Shown here piece by piece: positions 21,374-28,370 of a stretch of DNA of 28,370 bases (position 1 is the stretch's first letter; every line of letters begins with the position of its first letter). Source of the DNA: Caulobacter segnis (lineage in GTDB: Bacteria > Pseudomonadota > Alphaproteobacteria > Caulobacterales > Caulobacteraceae); contig NZ_QFQZ01000064.1 in assembly GCF_003243465.1 (NCBI RefSeq), positions 1 through 28,370 on the forward strand. The letters run 5' to 3'. A model generated the notes under the pieces. That model was not told where the DNA came from. It did not search any database and saw only the letters and a program-made list of their open reading frames with translations. The position numbers and the translations under genes are program-made.

Positions 21374-22908
21374 GCGACACCGTCATCCTGGTCGAGATCG
21401 ACGTCACGCCCGCCGCCGGCGGCGCGGTCCAGACGCTGCGGTTTTCGGACCGCGCGATCCGGCCCATGCCGCCCACCGATCCGGATCGCCCGAACACCGT
21501 CTGGAGCCCGCGCCTCAACGACGTCCCCTCGATCCGCCGCGCCCTGGTCGACGACATGGCGTCGCTGGCCGCCGGCTGGGGCGTGGGCACGCTGAGCCTG
21601 CTCAACGCCGACCAGGCGCTGACCACGCACCGGCTGGACACCTGGGGCGAGATCCGCGTCTACCGCTGGACCGAGGGCACGCCGTTCGCCGCCGCCCACC
21701 AGCTCTTCAGCGGCCGGGCGGCCCTGCCGACCTTCGACCGCTCGGCCCGCGCCGCCAACCGGATCGAGGCGTCGTTCGCCGATCCGCGCGTCGAGCTGGA
21801 CGCGCCGCTGCAGGTCAACCTCTACGCCGGGACCGGCGGCCTGGCCGGCGGCGCCGAGCTGAAGGATCGTCCCAAGCCTTTGGCCTATGGCGACCTGACG
21901 ACCGCACAGATCCCGGCGCCGAAGGTCAACGTCGCAACCGGCGTCTACCAGCTGCACGACGGCGCGATCGACGCGGTGACCGGCGTCTTCGACCGGGGCG
22001 ACAACGCCGGCCTGATCAGCGACGGCAACAAGGTCGGCGCGGCGTTCGACGCCTGGGCGCCGGCGGGCGCGCACTACGCCACCGACATCGGCCGCGGACT
22101 CGTCAAGATCAACAACAACCCGATCGGCGCGACCACCTTTGGCCTGCGCGGCGAGAGCGGCCCCTACGTGGACACGGCTGGGCCGATCATGGCCCGGCTG
22201 CTTGCCCGCCTCGGCGTCCCGGCCGGGCGGATCGGTGCGAGCGTGGCGGCGCTGCCGGCGGCCGCGCCGGTCGGCGTCTTCGATCAGAGCGGCGTCCAGG
22301 GCCGCGACGTCCTGGGCCAGCTCGCCCGCTCGGCCCTGGCGGCGCTGCTTCCGGGCCGGGACGGCGTCTGGCAGGCCGTGCGCCTGGCCCCGCCCAAGGC
22401 GATCCCCAACTTCACCGTCCTGGAGCAGGACGTCATCGACCTGGCCGAAGATCTCGCGCCGCTTCCGGCCGGTGTGATCCGCGTCGGCTATGACCGGGTG
22501 TGGTCGACCTTCAGCGGCGCGGAGATCGCGCCCGCCCTGCTGGGTACGGCGGCCGCCGTCCGCCTCGAGGCGGAGTATCGCTACGCCGTGCTCGAGGACG
22601 CGACCGCCAAGGCGCGCGGCCCCGGCGCCTGGCGCACCCTGCAGATCGACACCGCCTTGCGCGCCCAGGCCGACGCCGAGGCGCTGGCCGCGTCGCTGAA
22701 GGCGCTCTTTGGCCTGCCGGCGGACGGCGAGCCGCGTCGGCAGTGGAGCCTCGTCGTCGAGGCCACGGACGCTGTCATGGCCGTCCCACTGGGGGCGACC
22801 GTGCGCGTGATCTATCCGCCGCTCGGCCTGGACAAGCGCCTGCTGCTGCTGGGCGAGCAGCCCCTGAAGCCGCGCCGCGACCAAACCACCTGGACCTTGT
22901 GGGGCTGA
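21370..22908 (+). CDS. Tail tip/baseplate hub candidate
   Basis: A 512-residue protein starting at ATG 21370, overlapping the tape measure stop. The N-terminal part (residues 1-130, MSDTVILVEIDVTP, WSPRLNDVPSIRRALVDDM, GTLSLLNADQAL) is beta-rich. The middle has VYQLHDGAIDAVTGVFDRGD and KINNNPIGATTFGLRG, and the C-terminal third is helical and beta, with QWSLVVEATDAVMAVPLG. Position directly after the tape measure is where siphophages encode distal tail and hub proteins that close the tube and hold fibres. I recognise the general type from transposable siphophages but no named domain, so the exact role is inferred from location. Confidence 0.65.
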   Translation: MSDTVILVEIDVTPAAGGAVQTLRFSDRAIRPMPPTDPDRPNTVWSPRLNDVPSIRRALVDDMASLAAGWGVGTLSLLNADQALTTHRLDTWGEIRVYRWTEGTPFAAAHQLFSGRAALPTFDRSARAANRIEASFADPRVELDAPLQVNLYAGTGGLAGGAELKDRPKPLAYGDLTTAQIPAPKVNVATGVYQLHDGAIDAVTGVFDRGDNAGLISDGNKVGAAFDAWAPAGAHYATDIGRGLVKINNNPIGATTFGLRGESGPYVDTAGPIMARLLARLGVPAGRIGASVAALPAAAPVGVFDQSGVQGRDVLGQLARSALAALLPGRDGVWQAVRLAPPKAIPNFTVLEQDVIDLAEDLAPLPAGVIRVGYDRVWSTFSGAEIAPALLGTAAAVRLEAEYRYAVLEDATAKARGPGAWRTLQIDTALRAQADAEALAASLKALFGLPADGEPRRQWSLVVEATDAVMAVPLGATVRVIYPPLGLDKRLLLLGEQPLKPRRDQTTWTLWG

Positions 22909-22909
22909 C

Positions 22910-23776
22910 ATGGCGCTTGGAGCACTCGCCGACATCAACCTGGTCGACGAAGCCGTCCTGAGCGGCGGGACCTGGGCGGCTGGCTTGCCGCTGGCCAACC
23001 TGAAGGCGGCGGACTACGTGGCGCGCCCGGCTCGCTGCGAAGACCCTTCGAACCTCGCCAAAAGCCAGTTCCAAGCCCAGCTGGAGTGGCCTCAGAGCGT
23101 TTCGCTGGTCGGCGTGGTGTTCCACACGCTCAGCCGGTCGGCCGCCTATCGCCTGACCATCGCAGGGCCGGATCTCGACCTGGGTGCCCCGGTCTATCAG
23201 AGCGAATGGACGCCGGTGATCCCGCGTCTTTGGCAGTCGCGAGACCTGCCCTGGGGCTCGCCCAACTGGTGGACCGGCCAACCGCTCGCCCGCGACCTGG
23301 ATCTCTATCCGCGCAATCTCTGGATCGCGCTGCCCGCGCCGGTGCTGTGTGGCGTGTTGCGCCTGGAGATCGACGACCGCGAGAACCTCGCCGGCTACTT
23401 CGACCTGGGCGGCCTCTGGATCGTCGATCCCTGGCGGCCGACCCTCAATTTCGAGCGCGGCCGCGACCTGTCGATCGAGATCCGCTCGCTGGTCGACGAG
23501 GCGCCGTCGGGCCGCATCTATGGCGAGACGCGCCGCTCGCGCCGCCAGCTCGCCGTCACCTGGGCCATGCTGACCGCCAACGAGGCCAACCGCCTCTATG
23601 ACGCGGGCATGCGGGCCGGGACCACCAAGCCCGTCCTCTTCGTGCCCGACCAGGACGACGGCGCCAGCCTCCTGCGTGAGTGCTGGCCCGCCACGTTCGG
23701 CGCGCCGCCCGCCCCGAAGTTCGGGTGGGAGGGCCTTCACACCGTTTCCGCGACCTTCCGGGAGATCATCGCATGA
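22910..23776 (+). CDS. Tail tip-associated protein, unknown family
   Basis: A 288-residue protein starting at ATG 22910. It is rich in Trp and beta strands: NLKAADYVARPARCEDPSNL, VSLVGVVFHTLSRSAAYRLT and GDRENLAGYFDLGG-like segments (actual text EIDDRENLAGYFDLGGLWIV) suggest a jelly-roll, carbohydrate-binding-like fold in residues 40-180. The second half (RSLVDEAPSGRIYGETRRSR, then LYDAGMRAGTTKPVLFVPDQ) is of a type seen in tail tip proteins of alphaproteobacterial transposable phages. It overlaps the fibre gene by four bases, so it may connect the fibre to the tail tip or add adhesion. Function unproven. Confidence 0.6.
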   Translation: MALGALADINLVDEAVLSGGTWAAGLPLANLKAADYVARPARCEDPSNLAKSQFQAQLEWPQSVSLVGVVFHTLSRSAAYRLTIAGPDLDLGAPVYQSEWTPVIPRLWQSRDLPWGSPNWWTGQPLARDLDLYPRNLWIALPAPVLCGVLRLEIDDRENLAGYFDLGGLWIVDPWRPTLNFERGRDLSIEIRSLVDEAPSGRIYGETRRSRRQLAVTWAMLTANEANRLYDAGMRAGTTKPVLFVPDQDDGASLLRECWPATFGAPPAPKFGWEGLHTVSATFREIIA

Positions 23777-25887
23777 GCGCCGCGCGCGACCGCTTGGCTA
23801 GCGGCTATTACAACAGCCAGCCCAAGACCGTGGACAACCCCGGCGGCATGGACAACGGCGGGCACGTCCTCAACTTCCCGCTCGCGCTGGACGACCTGGC
23901 GACGGTGTTCGACGAGACCGTGGCGGACAACGACGCCACCCAGGCCGCCATCGAGGCCGACAACAACGCCACCCAGGCCGCCATCGAGGCCGACAACGAC
24001 GTCACGCGCGGCGAGATCGAAGCCTTGCGCGACCAGGTGCAGACCAAGCTGGACGCGGCCGAGGCGGCGCGCGACGTGGCGATTGGCTCGGCAATGGAGG
24101 CGGACGGCTCGGCCGCCTTGGCGGAGGCCTCCAAGAACGCAGCTGCGGCGTCGGAGGCGGTCAACAAGCGCGTGGTCGCCAACGCCTTCCCCGATCGCCT
24201 CGACGCCACGGGCTCCTGGTTCAGCGAAGCGGCGGTGGGCGACCCCGCCGCCCTGGCCGATCCGACGCCGGCGGCGATCGTCAATGTGGCGGGCTACGGC
24301 TTCGAGTACCGGGCGAGCAACGCCCAGGCCACGCTCTACGCCAAGGGTGTGCTGTCGGCCGCAGCGGGCAAGGTCTATGAGATCGAGGCCGAGATCGACC
24401 AGGCTGTCGTCGGCGGTGGCGAAACCCCGGCGGCCAGGCTTGGGCTCCAGGGCCTGGACGCCGCCTTCGCCAGCACCGGCGCTCAAGCCGTCAGCGCGCT
24501 GGTCGCCACCCCGGCCGGCCCGGTGACCATCGTCCGCGCCCGCTTCGGCTACGCGGCCCCGGCCGGCGGTGTCGCCTGGCCGCAGCCGGGCGTCTCGGTT
24601 TGGCTACGCCCCTTCGTGACCTGCAACCGCAAGGCCGACAACAGCGGCCCGGTGACCGCCTGCACAGCCCGGATCCGCCGCCTCACGGTCCGCGACGTGA
24701 CGGCCGTGGTCGCCGCCGAGATCAAGGCCGCCGAGGCGGCCGCCAGCGCCGCCTCGGTAGCGGTGGCCAGCCAGGCCGACGCCGAAAGCGGCATTGGCCC
24801 CGGCCTCATGAGCGCCACCCGCGTCGGGCAGGCCATCGCGGCGCAGGCTCTTTCGGTCGGAGACCTTCGCGACTCGGCCACGCCCCCTGGCGCGCGCTTC
24901 TTGCGCTGCGACGGGGCGGTGTACCTGAACTCGGCCTATCCCGGCCTGCGGGCGGCGCTCGGCCCCTATCGCGTGCCTCTGGTCGTCAGGAAGGCCGCCA
25001 CAGCCCGGCCTCGGATCTGGCGCGAGAACGGGCTTTGGCTCGCCCAGATCCCCGTGGCGGGTGGTTATGAGCTGCACTCCAGCCCCGATCTCGTCACCTG
25101 GACGCAACGCGTCAATCCGTTCGGTACTGGGGGCATCCTGAAGATCGTCTACGGCGCTGGGCTTTACCTCGCGCTCGACGAATACGGCTCGACCTGGCGC
25201 ACCTCTCCGGACCTGACCAACTGGACCACGCGCGCGCTGCCGACCAACGCCTCGACGATCTACGACTTCGCCTGGTCGGGCGTGGAATTCGTGGCTGTTC
25301 ATAATAACAACGCCGCCTCCCGCTTCTTCTCGCGCTCGCTCGACGGGATCGCCTGGACCGTGTCGGCGACGACCAGCACGTACATGCCTCAATGCGTAGC
25401 CTATGGGGCCGGCGGTAAATGGGTGGCGGCCGGCACGGAGGTGTATGTGTCCGCCGACCGTGGCGTCACCTGGACCCTCGGGGCCGCGCTTTCGTTCGGC
25501 ATCGGGACCCGCGCAGCAGGGAGCGCGGGCGCGGTCGCCTTCATCACCGGCTCAAGCGGCGTCGTCTGGACAACCAACGGCGTGGATTTCTCCGGCCAAG
25601 CGCTGCCCCAGCCGCCGCGTGCGATCACCTTCGACGGCGCGGGCTTCGTCATCAGCTCGTCGGCGGGGCTGCGGCGCACCACCGACTTCGTGACCTTTGA
25701 GGGGGCGATCGCCACCCCGACCGACGTCGGCGACGCCTTCCATACCGGAACGACTGTCAATGACCCCTACGTCATCGCGACCTCGGCGGGCGTCCAGTCC
25801 GGCCTCGATCTGTCCACGACCCAGTTCCAGGTCCCGACGATCGCCGCCGCCACCGCCTACACCTCCGTCTACATCAAGGCCTACTGA
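23773..25887 (+). CDS. Tail fibre with coiled-coil stem and collar domain carrying an inserted propeller
   Basis: A 704-residue protein starting at ATG 23773. Residues 45-85 contain an 11-residue coiled-coil repeat (DNDATQAAIEA). A beta sandwich at about 165-320 carries YEIEAEIDQAVVGGG and IVRARFGYAAPAGG. A tail collar-like part begins near 372 (PPGARFLRCDGAVYLN) and is interrupted at about 406-643 by a run of S/T-x-D-x-x-x-W/F-T/S motifs: SSPDLVTWT, TSPDLTNWT, RSLDGIAWT, SADRGVTWT, then weaker TTNGVDF and TTDFVTF, 36-44 residues apart. That is the Asp-box pattern of sialidase-like propellers. The collar resumes with FQVPTI and ends SVYIKAY. The protein probably binds host surface sugars. Codon use is somewhat less GC-biased within the propeller. 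Confidence 0.82.
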   Translation: MSAARDRLASGYYNSQPKTVDNPGGMDNGGHVLNFPLALDDLATVFDETVADNDATQAAIEADNNATQAAIEADNDVTRGEIEALRDQVQTKLDAAEAARDVAIGSAMEADGSAALAEASKNAAAASEAVNKRVVANAFPDRLDATGSWFSEAAVGDPAALADPTPAAIVNVAGYGFEYRASNAQATLYAKGVLSAAAGKVYEIEAEIDQAVVGGGETPAARLGLQGLDAAFASTGAQAVSALVATPAGPVTIVRARFGYAAPAGGVAWPQPGVSVWLRPFVTCNRKADNSGPVTACTARIRRLTVRDVTAVVAAEIKAAEAAASAASVAVASQADAESGIGPGLMSATRVGQAIAAQALSVGDLRDSATPPGARFLRCDGAVYLNSAYPGLRAALGPYRVPLVVRKAATARPRIWRENGLWLAQIPVAGGYELHSSPDLVTWTQRVNPFGTGGILKIVYGAGLYLALDEYGSTWRTSPDLTNWTTRALPTNASTIYDFAWSGVEFVAVHNNNAASRFFSRSLDGIAWTVSATTSTYMPQCVAYGAGGKWVAAGTEVYVSADRGVTWTLGAALSFGIGTRAAGSAGAVAFITGSSGVVWTTNGVDFSGQALPQPPRAITFDGAGFVISSSAGLRRTTDFVTFEGAIATPTDVGDAFHTGTTVNDPYVIATSAGVQSGLDLSTTQFQVPTIAAATAYTSVYIKAY
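23926..24024 (+). repeat. 33-base (11-residue) tandem repeat in the fibre stem
   Basis: Units start at 23926, 23959 and 23992. The first two are nearly identical (DNDATQAAIEA, DNNATQAAIEA), and the third is diverged (DNDVTRGEIEA). An 11-residue period is a hendecad coiled-coil signature, fitting a trimeric fibre stem whose length can change by unit gain or loss. Confidence 0.85.
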
Positions 25888-25889
25888 CC

Positions 25890-26432
25890 ATGCCGATCAT
25901 CTACGAGTTGGACGCCTTCGGGCAGTGGACCGGCCGGTCCCGCGAAATCGACGAGACCGAAGGCTACGCGCCCAGCTGGACCTTCGCGGAGCCTCCGCCA
26001 GCGATCCCGGCCGGGCAAGCGGCCGTATGGATCGCCGGGGGCTGGGTTCTCCGCGTCCAGCCGCTGGACGCCCTGGGACCAGTGCGCTCGGCCGCGCTCG
26101 CCCAACTGGCCGACATGCGCTGGCAGGCAACCGAGTTCTTCACTTACGACGGCGTTGCCGCCTGGGCGGACAGCGCGCTGAGCGCGGTGATCGGCTTCGT
26201 GGTCGGCGCCCAGATTGCCCCGCCTGACGGCCCCGTAAGCTGGAAGCTCGCCCAGGGCGAATTCCGGTCCTGGAGCCTGGCCCAGGTGACCGCCTACGGC
26301 ATCGCCATCCGGACACACATTCAGGCTTGCTTCGACGTCGAGGCCGACCTGACCGCCCAAATCCTCGCCGCCGAGAGCGAGCAGGACATCACCGAAATCC
26401 TCGCGGCCGCCTCGGCGGCCTGGCCGACCTAA
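25890..26432 (+). CDS. Fibre assembly chaperone-like protein (DUF4376 type)
   Basis: A 180-residue protein starting at ATG 25890, two bases after the fibre stop. The first 60 residues (MPIIYELDAFGQWTGRSREI, PSWTFAEPPPAIPAGQAAVW) follow the small beta pattern of tail fibre assembly proteins. The second part matches DUF4376: RSAALAQLADMRWQATEFFT, then VSWKLAQGEFRSWSLAQV and AIRTHIQACFDVEADLTAQI. Such proteins sit after fibre genes, and some remain bound to the fibre tip. It probably assists folding or trimerisation of the upstream fibre. The pairing of gene order and domain makes the call firm, while the exact role is inferred. Confidence 0.75.
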   Translation: MPIIYELDAFGQWTGRSREIDETEGYAPSWTFAEPPPAIPAGQAAVWIAGGWVLRVQPLDALGPVRSAALAQLADMRWQATEFFTYDGVAAWADSALSAVIGFVVGAQIAPPDGPVSWKLAQGEFRSWSLAQVTAYGIAIRTHIQACFDVEADLTAQILAAESEQDITEILAAASAAWPT

Positions 26433-26442
26433 GGAGGGGCAC

Positions 26443-27168
26443 ATGGCCAAGTCTCGCATCTTCAGCTTCATGATCGGCGCGCTCCTGGCGATCGCCCTGG
26501 GCGACACCGCCCTGGCGGCCGCCAAGATCCGCGTCGAATACGTCCGCCTCAATCGCGGCGGCGACGAGAAGACGCCAGCCACGCAGCTGCTGTCCTCGAT
26601 CGTCGGCCCGGCGACCACCATCACGGCCGGGGCGACCAGCGTCCAGTCGGGCGCTGCGCCCAGCTTCGCCCCCGATCGCCAGTACAGCGGCGGCGTCTTC
26701 GCGCGCATCACGCCGCTCCAGGGCGCGGCCATCGTCCTGGTCGGCGACAACCCGACCGCCAGCGAGACCAGCGGCGTCCGGATCTCTGTCGGTCAGGACC
26801 CGATCTATCTGCCGGTCACCGCCGGCCAGAAGGTCGCCGCGATCGAGGCCGGCGACGGCGCGGCCGCGCCGCCGTCCGCGCCCCTGACCTATTCGGTCGC
26901 CGCCGGCTCGCCGTTCACGCTGACCAGCGCCTGGACGAAGGTCGTCACGACGACCGCCGCGACTAAGGCCCTGTCGATCAGCGACGTGACCGGCGGCGCC
27001 TATGACGTGCGCTGGACCACCGTCGCCGCCGGGGCCGCCGCGCCCAGCAGCGGCGAGCCAGGCCAGAACATCGGCTTTCAGGAAACCTTCCCGTTCGGGG
27101 TGCCAATCGGCGACGTCTACCTGCGCTCGGCCTCGGGCGCTCAGGCTTCGGTCTACAAGGGGGACTGA
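26443..27168 (+). CDS. Secreted beta-rich protein with Sec signal peptide, unknown function
   Basis: A 241-residue protein starting at ATG 26443, with a strong AAGGAGG at 26431-26437. The N-terminus is a clear signal peptide: MAKSR, a hydrophobic core IFSFMIGALLAIALG, then a TALA cleavage region around residue 24. The mature part seems to hold two similar beta domains of about 90 residues: one with TTITAGATSVQSGAAPSFAP and PIYLPVTAGQKVAAI, the other with PFTLTSAWTKVVTTTAATKA and PFGVPIGDVYLRSAS. It follows the fibre chaperone in the same direction. Virion tail proteins assemble in the cytoplasm and rarely have signal peptides, so this may act at the host envelope. I recognise no family. Confidence 0.65.
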   Translation: MAKSRIFSFMIGALLAIALGDTALAAAKIRVEYVRLNRGGDEKTPATQLLSSIVGPATTITAGATSVQSGAAPSFAPDRQYSGGVFARITPLQGAAIVLVGDNPTASETSGVRISVGQDPIYLPVTAGQKVAAIEAGDGAAAPPSAPLTYSVAAGSPFTLTSAWTKVVTTTAATKALSISDVTGGAYDVRWTTVAAGAAAPSSGEPGQNIGFQETFPFGVPIGDVYLRSASGAQASVYKGD

Positions 27169-27171
27169 CGA

Positions 27172-28370
27172 ATGCGCGCTCTCAAGAACCTGGTCGCGGC
27201 GGCCCTGGCGGCCGTCGTCACCTTCGCCGGCCTGGCTGCGCCGCCCTCGGCCCAGGCCGGCAGCCCGCCGCCCAGCAAGCTGGCGATCGCCAGCGTCTCG
27301 GCGACCGGGACCGACAGCCTGACCTCCGGAACCGATCAGCTGGTCACGCTCAATCGCGCCCTGCTGTCGTTCGGGGGCTACAGCCTGGCCACTTCGCCAA
27401 GCCGCGTCCTGGTTCCGACCGACGGGGCCTATGACATCCGCGGCGTGGTCGAGTTCGCCAGCAACGCGACCGGCCGCCGGACGGTGAAGATCGTCTCGAT
27501 CGACGCCACGGGCGCCGTCCTGCGCACCCACGAAGTGCGAACCATGGACGCGTCGGCCAACGGTTCGACCCAGGTGGTGGTCTCGACCAAGGCCTATCTG
27601 TCGTCAGGCGAGATCCTGGGCCTGGTCGCCAATCAGACCAGTGGCGGTGCGCTCAGCACCGTCGCCGGCGCCAAGCTGACCGTCACCCGCGAAGTGCAGG
27701 CGTCGGCCGGCTCAATCGTCGTTCCTGGGCCGATCGCCCTGAAGGCGCGGATGCTGCTGGCCAAGTACCAGGCGGCCCAGCCGATCGGCACGCTGACCGC
27801 TCTGCCTACGATCAGCGTGGGCTCGCCGGCCGCCGTCTCGACGCTCAGCGGCGCGACGGCGTCCTCGCCCAACTACCTGGCCACCCTTTCCAGCACTTCG
27901 ACCTTCACGGCCTCGATCCCGGCGGCGGCGACGTCGACCGCCTCGTCGATCTCCGGCGTGAAGTTCACGCCCGGCGGGACGATCACGGGGACTTTCGCCG
28001 TTGGGCAAACCCTCAGCATCCCTGGCGGTGTCGCCGGTACAGTGATCCTCAAGGATAACGGCGACGGCAGCTTCACCGTCTCGGCGTCACAGACCGTTAC
28101 TTCGGTGGCTATCAAGGCGCTCGGCGAGTTCATGGACGTGACGGCCTTCACCTCGGGCGCGGGGACGCTGGTCAGCGGGACCGGCGTCTCGGGCGGCACG
28201 GCGGCGACCGGAACCCAGATCGTGACGCAAACGACCGGTACGCCGGGCGGCGTCGGCCGCTATCGGGTCTCCGTGGCCCAGGAGGCGGCTTCCTCGGCCA
28301 TGACGGGCAGCACGCCCAACCCGGTGTTCGTCGACCGTGGCGGCCGCCGTTCGGGCGGCAGCGGCTCGGC
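27172..28370 (+). CDS. Secreted protein with C1q/TNF-like and fibre-like repeats, 3' end cut by window
   Basis: Starts at ATG 27172 and stays open to the end of the window (at least 399 codons, no stop seen). Residues 1-29 are a signal peptide (MRALKNL, a hydrophobic core, then PSAQA before cleavage). Residues 50-175 read as a jelly roll of C1q/TNF type: LVTLNRALLSFGGYSL, LVPTDGAYDIRGVVEFASN, then VSTKAYLSSGEILGLVANQT. Later parts are Ser/Thr/Gly-rich beta repeats, including GTGVSGGTAATGTQIVTQTT and GGVGRYRVS, a motif common in phage fibre proteins. The tail end becomes Gly/Arg-rich. Like its neighbour it is predicted to be exported. It may be a surface or virion-attached adhesin; the missing 3' end limits the call. 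Confidence 0.7.
   Translation, partial: MRALKNLVAAALAAVVTFAGLAAPPSAQAGSPPPSKLAIASVSATGTDSLTSGTDQLVTLNRALLSFGGYSLATSPSRVLVPTDGAYDIRGVVEFASNATGRRTVKIVSIDATGAVLRTHEVRTMDASANGSTQVVVSTKAYLSSGEILGLVANQTSGGALSTVAGAKLTVTREVQASAGSIVVPGPIALKARMLLAKYQAAQPIGTLTALPTISVGSPAAVSTLSGATASSPNYLATLSSTSTFTASIPAAATSTASSISGVKFTPGGTITGTFAVGQTLSIPGGVAGTVILKDNGDGSFTVSASQTVTSVAIKALGEFMDVTAFTSGAGTLVSGTGVSGGTAATGTQIVTQTTGTPGGVGRYRVSVAQEAASSAMTGSTPNPVFVDRGGRRSGGSGS

Noticed and set aside
21361..22998. 545-codon minus-strand frame opposite the tail tip gene
   Set aside because: Same reasoning: antisense shadow of a codon-biased gene, no family resemblance.
23941..24024. Tandem 33-base repeat considered as a CRISPR array
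   Set aside because: Units are contiguous, have no spacers and keep the reading frame as an 11-residue coiled-coil repeat.
1..28370. tRNA genes, insertion sequences, transposase or attachment sites
   Set aside because: None seen by eye. The Mu-type transposition genes and phage ends would lie outside this window.

Overview
The window is about 28.4 kb of a Mu-like (transposable) phage or prophage. It reads left to right on the + strand with almost no free space. GC is very high, GTG and TTG starts are common, and neighbouring genes are coupled by 4-8 base overlaps. This fits an alphaproteobacterial host; Caulobacterales is a reasonable guess, but no host gene is present to prove it. Both ends of the window cut genes: GemA on the left and a secreted tail-region protein on the right. 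The transposase, repressor and attachment ends lie outside.

Layout. (1) 1-1096: end of the early/middle region, with a GemA-like protein, a small unknown protein, a Mor/C-family transcription activator and a strong terminator. (2) 1167-3038: lysis cassette with a GH108 muramidase carrying a calcium-loop insert, a two-helix holin candidate and nested Rz/Rz1-type spanins, then a TraR/DksA-like zinc finger protein. (3) 3043-8813: packaging and portal block in Mu order (gp25, gp26, gp27 small terminase, gp28 large terminase, gp29 portal, gp30/F head morphogenesis). The F protein carries an extra C-terminal domain that looks like a PBECR-type nuclease. (4) 8814-9145: the only sizeable non-coding gap. 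It holds hairpins and a second copy of a dyad also found upstream of the endolysin. (5) 9146-13947: head and connector genes (protease/scaffold, capsid cement, major capsid, a gp35-position protein, an Acb2/Tad1-like small protein, gp36, the G-type morphogenesis protein, and a gp37-like tail terminator candidate). (6) 13944-25887: a non-contractile (siphovirus-type) tail module with tail tube, tail assembly chaperones joined by a -1 frameshift, a 1799-residue tape measure, two tail-tip proteins and a large fibre. (7) 25890-28370: a fibre chaperone and two proteins with Sec signal peptides.

The genes work together as the late programme of a transposable siphophage. The Mor/C-type activator probably switches on the lysis and head operons. 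The two dyads, placed at matching distances before the endolysin and protease genes (the positions of Mu Plys and PI), are the best candidates for its targets. The most interesting items are the Acb2/Tad1-like cyclic-nucleotide sponge candidate inside the head operon, the nuclease-like tail on the F protein, the paired dyad/promoter elements, the frameshift in the tail chaperone, the propeller inserted in a fibre collar domain, and the consecutive secreted proteins at the right end.
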